A DNA stretch of 24,343 nt from Schlegelella_A sp035995885 (GTDB taxonomy: Bacteria; Pseudomonadota; Gammaproteobacteria; Burkholderiales; Burkholderiaceae_C). Location of the stretch: positions 1 through 24,343 of the forward strand of contig DASYKC010000200.1 in NCBI GenBank assembly GCA_035995885.1. The letters run 5' to 3'. Shown in pieces: positions 20,333 to 24,343 of this stretch. Both the position numbers and the translations under genes were made by a program. The notes under the pieces were generated by a model. It was not told where the DNA came from and did no database searches. It was given only the letters and a program-made list of their open reading frames with translations. Positions within the stretch are counted from its first letter, which is position 1. The number at the start of each line of letters is the position of its first letter.

Positions 20333-21253
20333 TCAGCGGCCGGGCTCGCGCGCGGCGAGCACCGCGCCGGCGACGATGAAGGCGCCGCCGACGGCCAGGC
20401 GCGGCGTCAGCGCGCCGCCGCCGAGGGCGACCGCCGAGAGCGACGCGAACACCACCTCGGTCAGCATCACGACGGCGGTCCGGTTGGCGGGCAGGCGCGC
20501 GGCGCCGTACTGGAGGGCGAAGTTGCCGGCGACGAAGAAGACCGTCAGCACGCCGGTCAGCGCCAGCCAGGGCCACGCCGGCGGCGGCGGTGCCGGCGCG
20601 GCGCCGCGCGCCGTCAGGAACGCCGCCAGGGCGGCGGCGACGAGGGCGCCGCCGAAGAACATCGCCAGCGAGCGACCCTCCTCGGGTCGATCGGCCTCGC
20701 GCCGCAGCATGACGTTGTTGAACGCGAACGAGAAGCCGCCGAGGACGCCGAGCCAGTCGGCGAGCGAGCGTGGCAGGGGCAGCAGCGCGGCGATGCCGGT
20801 TGCCGCCGCGCTGCTCGTGGCCGGCGGCCAGAGAACGATCGCCGCGCCGATGGCGCCGAGCGCGATCCGCAGCGCCGCCGCCCGGGTCAGCCGCTCGCCG
20901 AGGACGATGCGCGCCAGCAGCACGGTCCAGAGTGGCATCAGATAGAAGAGCAGGACGACGCGGACGACGTCGCCGATGACGATCGCCCAGTTGAAGGAGG
21001 CGTTGGTCAGCCCGGCGGCGGCGACGAGGAGCCAGAGCGCCGGCGTGCGCAGCACCTGCGCGCACGCGCGCGGCCGCGCGACGGCGATCGCCAGCGAGGC
21101 GACGGTGAAGATGATCGTCGTCGCCCAGAGCGGATGCAGCCCGGCGTCGTGGAGGCGCCGCAGCGGCCACCACGACGTGCCCCAGACGAAGGCGTTGAAG
21201 ACCAGCGCCCCGGCCGCGCGCCGGCCCGCGCGCTGCGTCGGCACCGTGCTCAA
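20333..21253 (-). CDS. EamA/DMT-superfamily permease
   Basis: A 306-aa inner-membrane protein with two tandem EamA units, about ten helices. The first unit starts ALVFNAFVWGTSWWPLRRL and includes TNASFNWAIVIGDVVRVVLLFYLMPLWTVLLARIVLGERL; the second starts WLGVLGGFSFAFNNVMLRRE and ends ANRTAVVMLTEVVFASLSAVALGGGALTPRLAVGGAFIVAGAVL. Family members export metabolites or amino acids, usually by proton exchange; the substrate cannot be read here. The TTG start at 21253 overlaps the lplT stop (TTGA, 21250-21253), so it is translated by coupling to lplT. No closer ribosome binding site is present. Confidence 0.9.
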   Translation of the reverse strand: MSTVPTQRAGRRAAGALVFNAFVWGTSWWPLRRLHDAGLHPLWATTIIFTVASLAIAVARPRACAQVLRTPALWLLVAAAGLTNASFNWAIVIGDVVRVVLLFYLMPLWTVLLARIVLGERLTRAAALRIALGAIGAAIVLWPPATSSAAATGIAALLPLPRSLADWLGVLGGFSFAFNNVMLRREADRPEEGRSLAMFFGGALVAAALAAFLTARGAAPAPPPPAWPWLALTGVLTVFFVAGNFALQYGAARLPANRTAVVMLTEVVFASLSAVALGGGALTPRLAVGGAFIVAGAVLAAREPGR

Positions 21254-22527
21254 TGCTTGTCGCGGCGGGCGATGGCCAGCAGGTGCTCGAGCTCGCCGCG
21301 ATGGTGGATGCAGTTCGACTTGTGCCAGCGGCGGATGAGCGCCATCGTCCCGGCGACGAGGACGCCGAACAGGGCGATCGAGGTGAACGCCGAGAGGCCG
21401 AAGCGCGTCATGCCGGTGTAGAACGCGCCGAGGCCGAGGATGCACGCCTGCTCGTTGAAGTTCTGCACCGCGATCGATCGGCCGGCGCCCATCAGGTTGG
21501 CGCCGCGATGCTGCAGCAGCGCGTTCATCGGCACGACCAGGTAGCCGCCGATCGCGCCGAGCAGGATCAGGAACGGCGCCGCCAGCCAGACGTTGGTGAT
21601 GAGGTTGAGGCCGATGACGAGAACGCCCATGGCGATGCCGTACGGGATCACCTCCGTCGCCTGGTCGAGGCGCATGCGCAGCGACGCCACGATCGCGCCG
21701 GCGGCAGTGCCGATCGCGACGACGCCGACCAGCGCCGACGCCTGCGTCGTGTTGTAGCCGAGCGCCGCCGCGGCCCAGGCGAAGACGATCACGCGCAGGT
21801 TGCTCGAGACGCCCCAGAAGAGCGTCGTCGTCGCCAGCGAGATCTGGCCGAGCTTGTCGTTCCAGAGGCGCGCGTTGCAGTTCGAGAAGTCGCGCACCAG
21901 CACGGCGATGCTGCGCGGCAGCGGCTGCAACGGCGCGTCGGTGCGCGGGATGCGCACGTTGAAGAGCGCGGCGACGACGTAGAGCGAGACGATCACCGCG
22001 ATCGCGGCCTCGGGCGCGGTGCTGATGCCGGTGTCGAACATCGGCACGTCGAAGGCGAGCAGGTGCTGCGAGACGACGCGGCCGAGCAGCTGGCCGCCGA
22101 GCAGGACGCCGAAGATGATCGACAGGATCGTCAGCCCCTCGATCCAGCCGTTGGCCTTGACGAGCTGCGAGTTCGGCAGCAGCTCGGTGAGGATGCCGTA
22201 CTTCGCCGGCGAGTACGCCGCCGCGCCGAGGCCGACGATGCCGTACGAGAGCAGCGGGTTGGCGCCGAACAGCATCAGCAGGCAGCCGACGATCTTGATC
22301 GAGTTCGAGATCAGCATCACCGTGCCCTTGGGCACGGCGTCGGCGAACGCGCCGACGACCGGCGCGAGGATGACGTAGAAGAGCGCGAACATCGGCGTCA
22401 ACGCCGGCACGTGCCACGACGGGGCACCGCTGGTTCGAAGCATCTCGATCGCCGCCACCAGCAGCGCGTTGTCGGCCAGCGAGCTGAAGAACTGCGCCGA
22501 CATGATGGTGTAGAAGCCTTTTTTCAT
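21250..22527 (-). CDS. lplT: Lysophospholipid transporter LplT
   Basis: A 425-aa MFS protein that moves lysophospholipids, mainly lysophosphatidylethanolamine, from the outer to the inner leaflet of the inner membrane for re-acylation. It follows E. coli LplT (397 aa) closely: MSAQFFSSLADNALLVAAIE at the N-terminus, GLGAAAYSPAKYGILTELLP, LVKANGWIEGLTI, SLATTTLFWGVSSNLR and VVPMNALLQHRG followed by GAGRSIAVQNFNEQ. About 12 helices. ATG 22527 with GGGAAG upstream. In E. coli lplT forms an operon with aas; here the acyltransferase partner lies 17 kb away in the fused gene at 2159-4090. The DMT permease start overlaps its stop. Confidence 0.96.
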   Translation of the reverse strand: MKKGFYTIMSAQFFSSLADNALLVAAIEMLRTSGAPSWHVPALTPMFALFYVILAPVVGAFADAVPKGTVMLISNSIKIVGCLLMLFGANPLLSYGIVGLGAAAYSPAKYGILTELLPNSQLVKANGWIEGLTILSIIFGVLLGGQLLGRVVSQHLLAFDVPMFDTGISTAPEAAIAVIVSLYVVAALFNVRIPRTDAPLQPLPRSIAVLVRDFSNCNARLWNDKLGQISLATTTLFWGVSSNLRVIVFAWAAAALGYNTTQASALVGVVAIGTAAGAIVASLRMRLDQATEVIPYGIAMGVLVIGLNLITNVWLAAPFLILLGAIGGYLVVPMNALLQHRGANLMGAGRSIAVQNFNEQACILGLGAFYTGMTRFGLSAFTSIALFGVLVAGTMALIRRWHKSNCIHHRGELEHLLAIARRDKH

Positions 22528-22543
22528 TCGCTTCCCGGCGCTA

Positions 22544-22582
22544 CCGCAGGTCAGAACTGACGTCCGACTTGTCTCCCTGCGG
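22544..22582 (-). promoter_or_regulatory. Nested inverted repeats in the lplT leader
   Basis: Outer arms CCGCAGG (22544-22550) and CCTGCGG (22576-22582) enclose an inner repeat GTCAG-AA-CTGAC (22550-22561). They lie between the likely lplT -10 box and its ribosome binding site, so they could fold at the very 5' end of the mRNA or act as an operator. Confidence 0.4.
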
Positions 22583-22587
22583 CGGGG

Positions 22588-22595
22588 TTTATAGC
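22588..22595. promoter_or_regulatory. AT-rich -10 region between divergent lplT and alr
   Basis: The one AT-rich island of the 133-nt spacer. On the minus strand it reads TATAAA (22593-22588), five of six -10 bases, 60 nt before lplT. On the plus strand it contains TATAGC (22590-22595), with TTGTCT (22569-22574) as a poor, too close -35 for alr. The two promoters would overlap. Confidence 0.42.
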
Positions 22596-22660
22596 ACGCG
22601 GTTTTTGGCGATTCGTCAGGGAGGCGATGCTTCGCGACGAGCGGCTGGCAGAATTCCGCC

Positions 22661-23776
22661 ATGCCTCGGCCGATCGAAGCGATCGTTCACCGCGATGCCC
22701 TTGCGGCCAATCTCGAAGTCGCGCGCGAGGCCGCGGCCGGCGCGCGCGTCTGGGCCGTCGTCAAGGCCGACGCCTACGGCCACGGCATCGTCAACGCCTT
22801 CCCGGCGCTGCAGCGCGCCGACGGCTTCGCGCTCCTCGACATCGGCGAGGCCGAGCTGTTGCGCGATCTCGGCTGGCGCGGCCCGATCCTCCTTCTCGAA
22901 GGCTGCTTCGACGCGCGCGACCTCGAGACCTGCTCGCGCCTGCACCTCTGGCACGTCGTCCACGACACGCAGCAGATCGACCGCCTGGCCGCGCTCAAGA
23001 CCGACCGGCCGCAGCGCGTCTTCCTGAAGATGAACAGCGGCATGAACCGGCTCGGCTTCGCGCCCGAGCGCTACCGCGCCGCGTGGCTGCGCCTCGACGC
23101 GCTCGACCAGGTCGAGTCGATCGTCCACATGACCCATCTCGCCAACGCCGATGCCGGCGACGCCGCGGCGGTCGAGCCGGCGCTCGCGGCGTTCGAGGCC
23201 GCGACCCACGATCTTCCCGGCGAGCGCTCGATCTGCAACAGCGCGGCGACGCTGCGTTTCGGCGCGCGCCTTGCCGCCGGCGGAACCGCCTGGGTGCGTC
23301 CCGGCATCGTTCTCTACGGCTCGTCTCCCGACGCGCCGCTGCACAGCGCCGGCGACTGGAAGCTCGCACCGGCGATGACCTTGCGGACGCGGCTGATCGC
23401 CGTCCAGGAGCTGGCGATCGGCGCGAGCATCGGCTACGGCAGCAGCTTCATCGCCGACCGGCCGATGCGGATCGGCGTCGCCGCGTGCGGCTACGCCGAC
23501 GGCTATCCGCGCCTCGCGCCCGGCGGCAACGAGCGCGGCACGCCGGTCCTCGTCGCCGGCGTCCGCACGCGCACCGTCGGCCGCGTCTCGATGGACATGA
23601 TCACCGTCGACCTCGGCGCGGTGCCGACGGCCGCGATCGGCAGCGAGGTCGTCCTCTGGGGCCGCGCCGGCGACGGCACGGTGCTGTCGATCGACGACGT
23701 CGCGCTCGCCGCCGGCACCGTCGGCTACGAGCTGATGTGTGCGCGCGCGCCGCGCGTGCCGGTGAGCACCGCATGA
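22661..23776 (+). CDS. alr: Alanine racemase
   Basis: A 371-aa PLP enzyme making D-alanine for peptidoglycan in the cytoplasm. PLP lysine is Lys35 in VWAVVKADAYGHG; the second catalytic residue is Tyr259 in SIGYGSSF. MNSGMNRLGF, ICNSAATLRF, VRPGIVLYG, GYADGYPR and GRVSMDM (307-313) are all typical. Length is normal. ATG 22661 is the start in line with the family, though the ribosome binding site is poor. It is divergent from lplT, and its TGA overlaps the ATG of the next gene (ATGA, 23773-23776). Confidence 0.97.
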   Translation: MPRPIEAIVHRDALAANLEVAREAAAGARVWAVVKADAYGHGIVNAFPALQRADGFALLDIGEAELLRDLGWRGPILLLEGCFDARDLETCSRLHLWHVVHDTQQIDRLAALKTDRPQRVFLKMNSGMNRLGFAPERYRAAWLRLDALDQVESIVHMTHLANADAGDAAAVEPALAAFEAATHDLPGERSICNSAATLRFGARLAAGGTAWVRPGIVLYGSSPDAPLHSAGDWKLAPAMTLRTRLIAVQELAIGASIGYGSSFIADRPMRIGVAACGYADGYPRLAPGGNERGTPVLVAGVRTRTVGRVSMDMITVDLGAVPTAAIGSEVVLWGRAGDGTVLSIDDVALAAGTVGYELMCARAPRVPVSTA

Positions 23777-24343
23777 GCCGCGGCCTGGCGATGGGCTGGG
23801 GCGATCTCAGCCCGGCGACGCAGGATCGGCTCGCGCGCGACGCCTGGCTGCTGGCGGCGTGGTGGACCGTCGTCGGCTTGGCGTGCAGCTGGCTGCTGCT
23901 CGAATTCTTCCGCCTCCGCTCGCCGATCCTGCGCTACCCGGCGACGGCCCTCGTCATGTACGCGCTCGGCGTCGTCACCGGTACGCGGCTTTGGCTCGTC
24001 GCCTTCAGCCGCGCGGTGCGGTTGCAGCCGCGCCGGTTCGGCGCCGCGTCCGCCGCGCCTGCCGGCGCCGACCGGTTCAGGCGGCGCGGTCGATTCGCGC
24101 CCGGGCCCGATCTGCTGCTCGTCGGCGGCGTCATCGGCTTGGCGGTGGAGATCCTGGTCTCGTTCGAGTCCGGCGCGACGCTCTTCTGGTGGACCTTGCT
24201 CACCCTCGCGCTCGCCCTCGGCGTCTATGCCCTGATCGGCATGGAGCGGCTCGGCGGCGTCCATCTCGCCGGCGTGCTCGCCGAGCTCGCGCACCAGTTC
24301 GTCTTCGGCCGCTCGACCGAGCGCGGTTTTCTGCCGCACCGGG
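23773..24343 (+). CDS. Unrecognised multi-spanning membrane protein (3' end outside window)
   Basis: An open frame from an ATG overlapping the alr stop to the window end, 190 codons seen. The product starts MSRGLAMGWGDLSPATQDRL, then has hydrophobic segments at about 24-45, 56-79, 113-131 and 135-155, an Arg-rich loop between the second and third (RRFGAASAAPAGADRFRRRG) and a more polar end, LAELAHQFVFGRSTERG. The frame shows the usual third-position bias, unlike the Glu/Arg-rich antisense reading. I do not recognise a family. The ATGA overlap means translation coupled to alr, hinting at a role near the cell wall or membrane, but this is inference only. Confidence 0.75.
   Translation, partial: MSRGLAMGWGDLSPATQDRLARDAWLLAAWWTVVGLACSWLLLEFFRLRSPILRYPATALVMYALGVVTGTRLWLVAFSRAVRLQPRRFGAASAAPAGADRFRRRGRFAPGPDLLLVGGVIGLAVEILVSFESGATLFWWTLLTLALALGVYALIGMERLGGVHLAGVLAELAHQFVFGRSTERGFLPHR

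Noticed and set aside
19652..22560. Long plus-strand frames (589 and 435 codons) opposite gpx, the DMT permease and lplT
   Set aside because: Charge-rich antisense shadows; the minus-strand products have complete family motifs.
1..24343. tRNA or rRNA genes, CRISPR repeats, insertion sequences, phage or defence genes
   Set aside because: Scanned all intergenic gaps; they are short and hold no cloverleaf, spaced repeat or transposase remnants.

Overview
The window looks like an ordinary chromosomal segment of a high-GC betaproteobacterium, most likely Burkholderiales or a close relative. The base for this is the strong G/C bias at third codon positions, the wide use of TTG and GTG starts, the lplT/alr divergent pair, an E. 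coli-like TyrB and RlmJ, a GTP-type PEP carboxykinase and a UPF0149 protein with a SEC-C tail. The genus is not determinable from the sequence alone. I see no rRNA, tRNA, CRISPR array, insertion sequence, phage gene or toxin/defence locus.

Left part (1-7645). The window opens inside tgt (queuosine modification of tRNA). Then come two tiny overlapping candidate ORFs that run by 4-nt overlaps into a YihY/BrkB membrane protein. A minus-strand gene facing it encodes a fused MFS transporter-acyltransferase (lysophospholipid recycling type). Next is a minus-strand three-gene envelope operon: a YiaA/B-like membrane protein, a small exported hydrophobic protein and a DUF2145 protein. Divergent from it is a beta-propeller lipoprotein.

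Middle (7679-16173). A di-iron fatty acid hydroxylase-family membrane enzyme is divergent from an XRE-type regulator, followed by an exported SRPBCC/AHSA1-like protein. On the minus strand a compact operon encodes a Tat-exported TupA-like binding protein, a MOSC protein and RlmJ. Divergent from it is pckG, with a perfect inverted repeat over its likely promoter, followed by a UPF0149/SEC-C protein and a metallophosphoesterase whose start overlaps it.

Right part (16202-24343). A 71-aa orphan and a periplasmic TPR protein (minus) lie divergent from a YegD-type Hsp70-like ATPase. A minus-strand block encodes LplT, a DMT permease, a glutathione peroxidase and TyrB. Divergent from lplT is alr, whose stop overlaps the start of an unrecognised membrane protein cut off by the window end.

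Common themes are translational coupling (ATGA, GTGA, TTGA and TGATG junctions) and GC-only hairpins without U-tracts at gene ends. No clear-cut novel system is present. The least explained parts are the coupled micro-ORFs before yihY, the YiaA-DUF2145 operon, the orphan Tat-exported TupA-like protein beside a MOSC gene, the inverted repeats before pckG and lplT, and the membrane protein coupled to alr.
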